A program made the translations under genes and the position numbers. A stretch of 64,000 bases of DNA from an uncultured Prochlorococcus sp. (GTDB lineage Bacteria > Cyanobacteriota > Cyanobacteriia > PCC-6307 > Cyanobiaceae): assembly GCA_902628235.1 (NCBI GenBank), contig CACOMD010000005.1, positions 1 to 64,000 on the forward strand, written 5' to 3'. The notes under the pieces are model-generated. The model saw nothing but the letters and a program-made list of their open reading frames with translations. It did not search any database and was not told where the DNA came from. Positions 1 to 7,488 of this stretch are shown one piece after another; position 1 is the stretch's first letter; every line of letters begins with the position of its first letter.

Positions 1-51
1 TGAGATAATTAAATAAATCCTATTAAAATTGATCTTTAACAGATAAAATAG

Positions 52-645
52 ATGATTTTAAAATTGATTATTGTTTTAGCACATTTACAAGCGATCCTAA
101 TTCCAATATTCATAGGAATAATATCTATAAATAAGCTTAATCACATTAAAAATTTTAAATTAATTTCTTGGGGTTTTGTTTCATTAGGATTAGCTTCTAT
201 GTTTGAGATGATTGATCATACTCAAACAGAATGGATATATATAGATCATTCATCATTCTTTAATTGGCTTTTTTATTCATTGCTATCAATAGGCTTAACA
301 TTTTTATCTATATCAACAATAAAAAATAAGTATTTAATACTGACAAATCTACTAACTTGTATTTTAGCTATAGTCTCTTACTGGATTTTTGGAAAATCTC
401 TTACACTAGCTTTTCAAGTTTTGATAAGTATATTTTTAATTATTAATTGGCAAAGAAAATTTAAAGACTGGATATTTATCGCTTACCCAATTTTTGGGAT
501 ATTTTTAACAACTTTTTTGGGGATAAAACTTTCATTAAGTGCTAATCAAATTTGGCATATTTTTATAGGTCCCTCAGGAACATTAAGTGTTTTAACGTTT
601 TATCTTGTATTAAATAGATCAAAAAAAAGATTTCAAGAAATATAA
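52..645 (+). CDS. Uncharacterised seven-TM membrane protein
   Basis: I do not recognise this family. The 197-residue protein is almost entirely hydrophobic, with about seven predicted membrane segments (roughly residues 3-25, 35-53, 68-90, 93-112, 115-130, 140-160 and 170-187) and a short basic C-terminus. Polar residues inside or next to the helices stand out: an Asp-His pair after helix 2 (MIDH), another before helix 3 (YIDHSS) and a WH in the last helix (IWHIF). That pattern is loosely reminiscent of seven-TM hydrolases of the ceramidase/PAQR type, but this is only a weak resemblance. The ATG start is preceded by an AT-rich spacer and the gene converges on the Tic20 gene. Confidence 0.7.
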   Translation: MILKLIIVLAHLQAILIPIFIGIISINKLNHIKNFKLISWGFVSLGLASMFEMIDHTQTEWIYIDHSSFFNWLFYSLLSIGLTFLSISTIKNKYLILTNLLTCILAIVSYWIFGKSLTLAFQVLISIFLIINWQRKFKDWIFIAYPIFGIFLTTFLGIKLSLSANQIWHIFIGPSGTLSVLTFYLVLNRSKKRFQEI

Positions 646-675
646 TTTAAATTTTATTATTTTTTAGATAAATAA

Positions 676-1113
676 TTAATATATTTGCATTCTCGCTGAT
701 TTACTAATTAGTGGTATTTCAGGTTCAATTCCAGAAATACATTGAATTAAACAAAATATAAATATTGCTAAAGTCAAAATAAATAAAAACAAACCTATTT
801 CAGCAATCGGGACAATCCTTAGTAAATATGAGAATAAAATAAGAGCTATATCTAAAAGTAAAGCTTGGCATCCATTGAATCTGACAAAATAAGGTACATT
901 TGGATTTCTAACAACTCCAGCAAATAAAATTAAAAATAATAATAAGCCTCCAAAAGGTAGGCTGTTTTCAATTATTGCGATTGGCAAAGTAATATAAAAG
1001 ATTAATTTTAAATAAGCGAATTTATAAAAAAAAATCGACCCAAAAGGTAACACAGCCTTTAAGGGAATAGTGTAAATGAGTATAGAGGAAATTCTTTGTA
1101 AGATTGAAGTCAA
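676..1113 (-). CDS. Tic20-family membrane protein
   Basis: Homologue of Tic20/Ycf60, the chloroplast inner-envelope translocon subunit; its cyanobacterial role is not settled. The 145-residue protein has four predicted membrane segments. The most diagnostic stretch is around residues 69-85, RNPNVPYFVRFNGCQALLL, typical of cyanobacterial Tic20. The only start available before the first membrane segment is TTG. The gene converges on the unknown seven-TM gene with a 30-bp gap and has no same-strand partner here. Confidence 0.85.
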   Translation of the reverse strand: MTSILQRISSILIYTIPLKAVLPFGSIFFYKFAYLKLIFYITLPIAIIENSLPFGGLLLFLILFAGVVRNPNVPYFVRFNGCQALLLDIALILFSYLLRIVPIAEIGLFLFILTLAIFIFCLIQCISGIEPEIPLISKSARMQIY

Positions 1114-1252
1114 TTAATTCTTGAAAACCTACTTAATACTAACCTTTTAATTAGATATTTATAGATTAAGAATTTCTAAGTATAAATTTTTTAAAGTTCT
1201 AACCAATTCTTTAAATAAATAGCGAACTAAAACCTTTTATTAATTCTTTATT

Positions 1253-1285
1253 CAATCTAGAAACAATCTGTAGACAATCTATATA
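1253..1285. repeat. Three tandem 11-bp direct repeats (iteron-like)
   Basis: The hexamer CAATCT occurs at 1253, 1264 and 1275, exactly 11 bp apart, within units caatctagaaa, caatctgtaga and caatctatata. The repeats lie about 35-67 bp before the ATG of the ribbon-helix-helix-like gene at 1320. One copy per helical turn is the arrangement expected of a tandem operator for a dimeric repressor or activator. Function as an operator is inference. Confidence 0.6.
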
Positions 1286-1319
1286 GATATTATTAGGATA
1301 TATTTATAGAAACGAAATT

Positions 1320-1814
1320 ATGCCCAAGAATTGGTCTTACTACAGAGAAGAATGGCTTAAAAATACCTCGATTCAAGAAGAGGATGCCAAATGGGCTCTG
1401 GAAGCCCTTATTGATTCAGAAGAAGAATTTTTTGAGATAGAAAGAGGACTACAAAATAAGGAAGATATCTTTGGAAAAGTAAAAGTTCTTAAGAAGAAAG
1501 TAAAAGAAAATCTTTCTTCAAAGGAAATAAGCCTAGATAATATTTCTTTAAATGCTTCAAACTCAAATAAGTTGCAAATCTCAGTCCCATCGAATATTAA
1601 TTATCTTTTAAAGGTATGGGCAGCAGCAGAAGGAAGAGACTTGTCAAGTGTTGCATTTCAATGTCTTGAAACGGGTTTAAGAGAAATGAAAAGTAAAGGT
1701 AGCATACCTTCAATTGCTACCAGTAGATATGATTCTGCTTGCAAAAAAAGAATTGCCTTAGCAGAAGTTAATAATTTACTTGATAAATATGAGTCTGCCC
1801 AAAATAAAAATTAA
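1320..1814 (+). CDS. Unknown protein with RHH/CopG-like C-terminal half
   Basis: The 164-residue protein begins with an acidic, Trp-containing helical region (residues 1-60, including a charged stretch KVKVLKKKVKEN). Residues about 85-120 (LQISVPSNINYLLKVWAAAE, then GRDLSSVAFQCLETGLREM) read like a ribbon-helix-helix: one strand starting with alternating polar and apolar residues, then two helices. This suggests a small DNA-binding regulator, perhaps autoregulated through the three 11-bp repeats just upstream. The following gene starts at or just before its stop, so the two are probably co-transcribed. The family is not one I can name; it may be restricted to picocyanobacteria. Confidence 0.7.
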   Translation: MPKNWSYYREEWLKNTSIQEEDAKWALEALIDSEEEFFEIERGLQNKEDIFGKVKVLKKKVKENLSSKEISLDNISLNASNSNKLQISVPSNINYLLKVWAAAEGRDLSSVAFQCLETGLREMKSKGSIPSIATSRYDSACKKRIALAEVNNLLDKYESAQNKN

Positions 1815-1818
1815 ATTC

Positions 1819-2223
1819 ATGTTGAAAAAATACTTACAAAAAAAATATAAAATTTTTAATAATTCCTCACTTGGTGAGAAATTCATATTTAAAAGAAATG
1901 GTTTAAAGGATGGTTTTATTTATACACTTTATTCCGATAATTCAAATCTAATTGAAGTTGGATTTACTCAAAGCAATAAAATTCTAGAAAATATATTAAT
2001 GGATGAAAAATTCATTTTGCTAGACAAAAAAAAAGGTTCCTTAAAGGAACTAAGCACCTTAAAAAGAACATTAGAGGATCTTGGACTTTTAATTTTAAAT
2101 AATAGATACTATAAATATTCTGAATTACTAATGAGACATTTGCATACTCTTGGTTGGCCTATAGGCAGATCTCTTTATAAACATAGAATTATAAAGAAGA
2201 AGATACTTTACGCAGTTAATTAA
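1819..2223 (+). CDS. Degenerate GIY-YIG-like small protein
   Basis: Residues 30-55 (GFIYTLYSDNSNLIEVGFTQ) match the outline of the GIY-YIG/T5orf172 fold: a GIY-like strand, a loop, then a YIG-like strand read as EVGFT. The Arg expected after the second strand of active GIY-YIG nucleases is not evident, so catalysis is doubtful. The C-terminal half is basic (HRIIKKK). The ORF track begins at a TTG at 1780, which would overlap the upstream gene by 35 bp; in-frame ATGs lie at 1789 and 1819, and I prefer 1819 because it sits 4 bp after the upstream stop. A related degenerate domain occurs in the gene at 21401-21943. Confidence 0.65.
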   Translation: MLKKYLQKKYKIFNNSSLGEKFIFKRNGLKDGFIYTLYSDNSNLIEVGFTQSNKILENILMDEKFILLDKKKGSLKELSTLKRTLEDLGLLILNNRYYKYSELLMRHLHTLGWPIGRSLYKHRIIKKKILYAVN

Positions 2224-2225
2224 AA

Positions 2226-2693
2226 TCAACCGCAATCTAAAGTATCTATTGTTTTTCTATTTGTAAAAGAATTTATTCCATCTGCTTTTTTGCAAAATTC
2301 TCTTAAAACATCTTTTGTGAGATATACATTTGTAAAATCTGCTCCATTTATTTTAACATCTTGAAACTGAGCACTGAAAGCAAAAGAGTCTTCTAAATTT
2401 GTGTTAGTTAAGTCTGTTCCTTCAAGGTTTGCGGAGTCTAAGGTAACTTCTCTCAAGTTTGAATTACTTAAATTTGTATTTTTTAGTTTAGCTCCATATA
2501 AACTAGCTCCCTCCAAATTGCAGTCTGAAAGATTTGCGTCTTGCAAATCAGTTAAATAAAAAGTAGCTCCTTGCAAATCAGATCCAGAAAAGTCTACGCC
2601 TAATAGAGATTGTTTTCCGTAATCTAGTGCAGCGAAAGAGGCTCTCGGGAATAAAAGACTTAAGGTTAAATATAAGAGAACGAAGAACCTCAT
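2226..2693 (-). CDS. Secreted (thylakoid-lumen type) pentapeptide repeat protein
   Basis: The 155-residue protein has a signal peptide (residues 1-21, MRFFVLLYLTLSLLFPRASF, cleavage probably after ASFA) followed by about 15 pentapeptide A(D/N)LxX repeats between residues 30 and 125, such as ANLSDCNLEGASL. The C-terminal tail holds two Cys (LREFCK and LDCG) that could form a disulfide, as in lumenal pentapeptide proteins of plants and cyanobacteria. The molecular role of those proteins is unknown. The signal peptide supports export to the lumen or periplasm. It converges on the GIY-YIG-like gene with a 2-bp gap and is divergent from the GMC gene. Confidence 0.85.
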   Translation of the reverse strand: MRFFVLLYLTLSLLFPRASFAALDYGKQSLLGVDFSGSDLQGATFYLTDLQDANLSDCNLEGASLYGAKLKNTNLSNSNLREVTLDSANLEGTDLTNTNLEDSFAFSAQFQDVKINGADFTNVYLTKDVLREFCKKADGINSFTNRKTIDTLDCG

Positions 2694-2801
2694 TTTAATC
2701 TTAAAAAGTACTAAAACAATTCTAACTTCTATTGAACAATTCTTGAAGTTTGGATTTTAAGTAGTGCTATATTGTATCAATAAAATAATATCTGCCAAAT
2801 T

Positions 2802-4439
2802 TTGGATTTAAATCCATACGATGCAATAATTGTTGGAACAGGTGCCACTGGGGGAATGGCTGCTCTTACATTAGCTGAACAAGGAATAAAAGTTCTAATG
2901 ATAGAGGCTGGACCATTTTTAAAAAGAGAAGAAGCTTACTCCAAGGAGCCACTTGACACTTTTAAAAGAGCATTTGGGTTCATATCAAAAAAACATAAAA
3001 ATCAAATTCAACATCCAGGTTATTGGAAAAACAATCCAGATCTATATGGCAATGAAAAAAAATATCCTTATACCTATCCAGAAGATAAACCTTTTCTATG
3101 GACACAAGGAAAACAAGTTGGTGGCAGATCTCTTACTTGGGGCGGAATTACACTAAGACTTTCTCCGAGCGATTTTAAACCAGCTGATAAAGATGGTTTT
3201 GGAGCAAACTGGCCAATCACATATGGTGAATTATCTCCTCATTACGATTATGTAGAAAAATCCTCCCAAATATTTGGCAAAAAAGATAATTTAGAACAAA
3301 TTCCTAATGGGCATTACATTGGCGAAGTACCTCTAACCGAAAGTGAGCTGATTTTTGGTGAAAAAATTTCATCAAAATTAAACTATCCCTTTGTGCAGTC
3401 GAGAGGATTTGATAAAAATGCTTCTATTAAGGAGGAAGACTGGCCAAAATCCTCAAGCTTAGGAAGTTCACTTAAAAGAGCTCTTAAAACAGGCAACGTA
3501 CAAATACTTCCCAATCATCTTGTGGAGTCGTTTCAAACAAATAAAGAAACTGAAATGGCTACCTCAATTAGAATAATTAATACCAATAATGGACTTAAAA
3601 AGGATTTAAATTGCGAATTAATCTTATTATGCGCATCTACAATTTCAACTCTTAGAATTCTTTTAAATTCAGAAAAAGAGTCGTGTGATTCTGGATTTAT
3701 CGATACCTCAGGAAAACTTGGTAGATATATTATGGATCATGTCTCTGTAAGTAAATTTTTTTCTATTCCTCGTACAAATAATTATCCAAATAAATCATTT
3801 AATCAAGCACCTCTTTCAGGAGCAGGTAGTTTTTTTATCCCATTCGGAACACAATTACCAGACGATATTGACTTCTTCAGGGGCTACGGGATTTGGGGTG
3901 CTATTGATAGATTAGGCATCCCTACTTTTTTAAAAAAAGAAGAGAATAAATCTATTGGCTTTCTTATATCTCATGGCGAAGTGTTACCTCGTAAAGAGAA
4001 CAGGGTTAAGCTTTCCAATCAAACAGATGAATGGGATATTCCCATCCCTAATATTGAATTTGAATGGAGTGATAATGAGCACAAAATGATTAAACATATG
4101 TCAAATACCATGGTGAAAGCAATTAATTATTCGGGAGGTAAAGTTAAGGATTTAAAAACTTTGCTAAATATTCCACTTTTAAATTTGCTTGAAAATAATT
4201 CTATCGCTCTTTCAGGGGATATACCTCCTCCTGGTTACTATATACATGAAGTTGGAGGAGCACCTATGGGTTTAAAGGAAGATGATAGTGTCTTAGATAA
4301 ATGGAATAGACTTTGGAGATGCAAGAATGTTTTCGTTTTAGATGGAGCTTGCTGGCCAACTTCATCTTGGCAGAGTCCTACTCTAACAATGATGGCATTA
4401 AGTAGAAGAGCTTGCTTAAGGATTAAAAAGCTGATTTAA
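2802..4439 (+). CDS. GMC-family FAD oxidoreductase
   Basis: Glucose-methanol-choline family flavoprotein of 545 residues. The N-terminus carries the Rossmann motif for FAD (DAIIVGTGATGGMAALTLAE, residues 8-27) ending in the acidic IEAG. Further family landmarks are the QVGGRSLTWGG segment (about 107-118) and the C-terminal YYIHEVGGAPMG and FVLDGACWPTSSWQSPTLTM regions. The family active-site His is visible in IHEVGG; the second residue, usually His or Asn before a Pro, is read here as Ser (QSPT), which is atypical. The substrate cannot be inferred. Translation starts at TTG because no ATG precedes the Rossmann strand. Its last 24 bp overlap the convergent DUF2811 gene. Confidence 0.9.
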   Translation: MDLNPYDAIIVGTGATGGMAALTLAEQGIKVLMIEAGPFLKREEAYSKEPLDTFKRAFGFISKKHKNQIQHPGYWKNNPDLYGNEKKYPYTYPEDKPFLWTQGKQVGGRSLTWGGITLRLSPSDFKPADKDGFGANWPITYGELSPHYDYVEKSSQIFGKKDNLEQIPNGHYIGEVPLTESELIFGEKISSKLNYPFVQSRGFDKNASIKEEDWPKSSSLGSSLKRALKTGNVQILPNHLVESFQTNKETEMATSIRIINTNNGLKKDLNCELILLCASTISTLRILLNSEKESCDSGFIDTSGKLGRYIMDHVSVSKFFSIPRTNNYPNKSFNQAPLSGAGSFFIPFGTQLPDDIDFFRGYGIWGAIDRLGIPTFLKKEENKSIGFLISHGEVLPRKENRVKLSNQTDEWDIPIPNIEFEWSDNEHKMIKHMSNTMVKAINYSGGKVKDLKTLLNIPLLNLLENNSIALSGDIPPPGYYIHEVGGAPMGLKEDDSVLDKWNRLWRCKNVFVLDGACWPTSSWQSPTLTMMALSRRACLRIKKLI

Positions 4440-4661
4440 ATACATTTCTGTAACTTGACTATCGCCACATCCATTTTGAACTAGAAAAGTTGCTATGGCT
4501 GAATTAATAAGTTGATATTGGTCCCATTTAGGATTTTTTATAACAAAATCCTTCATACTTCTATAAAGACTTTCAGATAATTCTGTTTCTAAAGAAACAG
4601 ATAATCGAGGATTACATGAATAAGTATTTTCTACATTCTTTTCAAAAGTATTTAAATCCAT
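4416..4661 (-). CDS. DUF2811 small cyanobacterial protein
   Basis: An 81-residue soluble protein matching the DUF2811 pattern: a strand LSVSLETELSESLYRSMKDF then PKWDQYQLINSAIATFLVQN. The strand-helix-helix layout resembles a small DNA-binding or dimerisation fold, but function is unknown. The 3' end overlaps the GMC oxidoreductase by 24 bp, tail to tail. A good sigma-70-type promoter lies just upstream at 4688-4716. Confidence 0.8.
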   Translation of the reverse strand: MDLNTFEKNVENTYSCNPRLSVSLETELSESLYRSMKDFVIKNPKWDQYQLINSAIATFLVQNGCGDSQVTEMYLNQLFNP

Positions 4662-5028
4662 TTGAATAAATCTCTTAGTTCAAAACAATAATCATATATT
4701 TTTTAAATACTGTCAAAACACAACATTAATTAATTATTAAGTGAGACTCATGTCATATTGGAGATTTAAAATTTTACACATCAAATTTATATTTTTAGAT
4801 AGAAAAATTTTAAATTGTCAACAATAATTAGGAAGTGAAGTTATCTTTATAAAAATCAATCCCTTACAAGATCACTGTGGATATGGACGTGGAAAAATAA
4901 ATCTATTTTGTGGAAAAACAATGAATAAACAATTTATTAATACTGATAAGCAATACTTATGATCTATAAGTCTATTAAGACACGAGTAAGAAAGAGACAG
5001 ATGATTCGGCAATATTCAACTGAATTTC
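4662..5028. other. 367-bp intergenic region with DnaA-box-like triplet
   Basis: No ORF of convincing quality lies between DUF2811 and cbiX. The region contains the DUF2811 promoter and, at 4876-4917, three same-strand DnaA-box-like nonamers: TGTGGATAT (4876), CGTGGAAAA (4888) and TGTGGAAAA (4909). Only the last fits the TGTGNAWAA consensus fully. I found no GC-rich hairpin or terminator. A short non-coding RNA is possible but nothing in the sequence demonstrates one. Confidence 0.4.
4688..4716 (-). promoter_or_regulatory. Candidate sigma-70 promoter for the DUF2811 gene
   Basis: On the minus strand a perfect TTGACA (plus 4711-4716) is followed after exactly 17 bp by GATTAT (plus 4688-4693, 4 of 6 matches to TATAAT). 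The expected transcription start lies about 20 bp before the ATG at 4661. This is the cleanest promoter-like sequence in the window, though the -10 box is imperfect. Confidence 0.5.
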
Positions 5029-6129
5029 TTAATGTTTAACTTTATTTGTTGATTGAAGAGTTACAGGCCCTAATGGGTGATTAGCATTTGGATAAACTTC
5101 ATGATGATGATGATGATGATTTTCTATTTCATCAGAGTTATTATTTTTCGATATATCTTTTTTGGTTGAATAGGAGGATATGATTTCAATTTCACAAGCT
5201 CCACTACACTCTGCCTCACAAAGCTCACAACTAATTCCTAAGCCCTCAACATGATCATGATGACTCTCTTGTATTAAGCCAACTTCTTTTTCAAACCCAA
5301 AAAGATTAGACCTATATTTACATAAAGAGCAGTTTGGAGAAGAATTATCCTCATTTTTTAATATTTCATCGATTCTCTCGACAAAAGTATCAATTACTCG
5401 AGGATGGGAAGACAGATATTTCGCATCAAAGAAGGAAACATTTGGATTTACTCCTGCAACTGCATCTTTTTGCCTTTTTATTCTACTGACTAAAACTCCT
5501 GTAAAAAGAAAATATGGGAACAAAATTATATTTTTATATCCAAGTTTAACAACATGATTCAACCCTGGTTCTACCAATGGAAAAGTAACTCCGGAAAAGA
5601 CTGTTTCACCCCATCCAAGTCCTACTCCTTCTACAATCATCCTTGTTATTTTTGCTACGTTTGAATTGGCATCTGGATCAGAAGATCCTCTACCAACAAC
5701 AACTAAAACAGAATCAGAAGGAATAATATTTGTATTTTCTTTGAATACTTCTCTAACTCTCTCACAGGCTGCACTTATCATTAGATTGTTAATCCCTAGT
5801 TCTCTCCCATAATTAATTTCAATACCATTTTTGTTAGCGTAAGACATTAAAACACTTGGAATATCATTTTTAACATGTCCAGCTGCAAATAACATTGCAG
5901 GAATTGCAATAATTTTTTTTACAGATTTTATTTTTAATTTTTCTAACCCATCGATTAGTGAGGGTTTTGCAAATTCTAAAAAACCATATTCAACATTAAA
6001 TAAAGGGAATCTTTTTTGAATACATTTTGTCAAATATTTAAATTCTTCTAATGCAAGTTTATTCCTACTCCCATGACCACAAATTAATATGCCTATATCA
6101 TTATTTAATTTTGAATTTAGAGTATCCAA
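5029..6129 (-). CDS. cbiX: Sirohydrochlorin cobalto/ferrochelatase CbiX-type
   Basis: Inserts Co or Fe into sirohydrochlorin, feeding corrinoid (pseudocobalamin) or siroheme synthesis. The 366-residue protein is the long two-domain form: the N-terminal domain opens with GILICGHGSRNKLALEEF (metal-site His in CGHGS) and a second chelatase-like half follows (VLVVVGRGSSDPDANSNV, about 142-159). The C-terminal 90 residues are metal-rich: CSLCKY, SCELCEAECSGAC and a run of six His before YPNANHPLGP. Such Cys and His tails are known in long CbiX proteins (Fe-S cluster and metal storage). Start is TTG; no in-frame ATG precedes the first strand. It is divergent from the FAD oxidase with a 46-bp gap. 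Confidence 0.88.
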   Translation of the reverse strand: MDTLNSKLNNDIGILICGHGSRNKLALEEFKYLTKCIQKRFPLFNVEYGFLEFAKPSLIDGLEKLKIKSVKKIIAIPAMLFAAGHVKNDIPSVLMSYANKNGIEINYGRELGINNLMISAACERVREVFKENTNIIPSDSVLVVVGRGSSDPDANSNVAKITRMIVEGVGLGWGETVFSGVTFPLVEPGLNHVVKLGYKNIILFPYFLFTGVLVSRIKRQKDAVAGVNPNVSFFDAKYLSSHPRVIDTFVERIDEILKNEDNSSPNCSLCKYRSNLFGFEKEVGLIQESHHDHVEGLGISCELCEAECSGACEIEIISSYSTKKDISKNNNSDEIENHHHHHHEVYPNANHPLGPVTLQSTNKVKH

Positions 6130-6175
6130 TTTATTCGTAGTATTAATATTATTATATAAATAATCACGCTAAATA

Positions 6176-7459
6176 ATGATAGATAAATCAAATTTATTTA
6201 TAGTACCAAACTCAAATTCTAATGACGCAAAAATTAAAAAAATTATTTACGAAATAGACAAAAGTTTTTTTGAAAAAATCAAGAAAGATTCTACTAATAA
6301 AGAATATTTATGCATTTGTAGCGGTGGAACTACTTCTGGTTGTGCAAAGGATAATTATATTACTGTTGATCTAAGAAAAAACTATAACCAAATTAAATTC
6401 GATAAAGAAACAGGCATTATTAATATTGGGGGAGGTGTTTTGATGGATGATTTATTAAGAAATTTAGATAAATTTAATAGAACTTTTCCAATTGGTTTAT
6501 CAACTCTTCCAGGGATAGGATATATTCTTACAGGAGGAATAAGTCCTTTAAGCAGGCGATATGGTTTAGCAATTGATAGTGTTATTTCAGTAAAAGGATT
6601 TTTTGGTAATGGTGAATATTTCTCACTAAATAACGAAAAAATAATTGAAGAAAAAGAACTTAAAATTATGGAGGGTATAAAGGGAGCCGCTCCATTTTTT
6701 ACAATAGTAACTGAAATTGGTCTTAAGACTTTTAAATCCTACCCAATAAAAATTTTTGAGGGTTTTATTAATAAAAATGAATTAGAAGAATTAATAATAA
6801 AGTCAGAAGAATTTCCCAAAAATATGAGTACTCAATGGATTTTCTCTGATCAGATATATATTTATATTGTTTCAGAAATAAAAACAGAAAAAGATAAAAT
6901 ATTAGCTGAAAAATATACAGTCGATTTTAAAAAATACTCATCTTTAAAAATAAGAAACTACAAAAGTTTTAATGATGTTAGATTTTTTCCGAAAGAATTA
7001 AATCTTTTTGAATTAAATTCAAATAACCATTCTGAAGTAATTAGTTTATTAGGTAATGATTTAAAAAATAATGTAAAAGATTTTATATCAATACTTAAAG
7101 AAATTAATTTCTTAAAACCAAATAAATCATGTTATGTTGCATCACAACAAATGGGTTGTAATTCAAATAAAAATAATAATTCTTCTAGCCTTTTTATACA
7201 TAGAGAATGTGCATGGAAACCATGGATTTATGCCTCATGGGAAAAGAATAATTACGAAGATAAGAATTTAGCACTAACTTGGATGAATCAATCTTGGGAT
7301 AAATTAAAAAGATTTTTCCCATATATACATTTGGCGCAAATACATAATCATCTTCATTCTCATAAAGAAGAAATGAATCTTGCTTTTGGTGATAAATTAA
7401 AAGATTTAAAACTTTTAAAGAAGTTTTATGATCCTACAAACATTTTGCCACCTTTATAG
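6176..7459 (+). CDS. FAD-linked oxidase (FAD-binding type 4)
   Basis: Probable flavin-dependent oxidoreductase of the vanillyl-alcohol oxidase/PCMH superfamily, 427 residues. The N-terminal FAD domain is visible as CICSGGTTSGCAKDNYITVD (about 48-67), then IINIGGGVLMDDLLRNLDK and the pyrophosphate-binding segment FPIGLSTLPGIGYILTGGIS (about 102-121). The C-terminal YDPTNILPP is the usual family ending. I see no obvious covalent-flavin His/Cys motif. Substrate unknown. It is followed after 29 bp by the SulP transporter on the same strand. Confidence 0.8.
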   Translation: MIDKSNLFIVPNSNSNDAKIKKIIYEIDKSFFEKIKKDSTNKEYLCICSGGTTSGCAKDNYITVDLRKNYNQIKFDKETGIINIGGGVLMDDLLRNLDKFNRTFPIGLSTLPGIGYILTGGISPLSRRYGLAIDSVISVKGFFGNGEYFSLNNEKIIEEKELKIMEGIKGAAPFFTIVTEIGLKTFKSYPIKIFEGFINKNELEELIIKSEEFPKNMSTQWIFSDQIYIYIVSEIKTEKDKILAEKYTVDFKKYSSLKIRNYKSFNDVRFFPKELNLFELNSNNHSEVISLLGNDLKNNVKDFISILKEINFLKPNKSCYVASQQMGCNSNKNNNSSSLFIHRECAWKPWIYASWEKNNYEDKNLALTWMNQSWDKLKRFFPYIHLAQIHNHLHSHKEEMNLAFGDKLKDLKLLKKFYDPTNILPPL

Positions 7460-7488
7460 AGTAAATTTTTCTAATAGATAAATTCAAT

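Noticed and set aside
4662-5028. Replication origin from DnaA-box-like sites
   Set aside because: Only one of three boxes fits the consensus, no AT-rich unwinding pattern stands out from the background and no dnaA/dnaN is nearby.
5077-5120. Six-His run in the cbiX gene as a cloning-tag artefact
   Set aside because: The run lies inside a native Cys/His-rich tail with the expected YPNANHPLGP context and no vector sequence; such tails occur in natural CbiX proteins.
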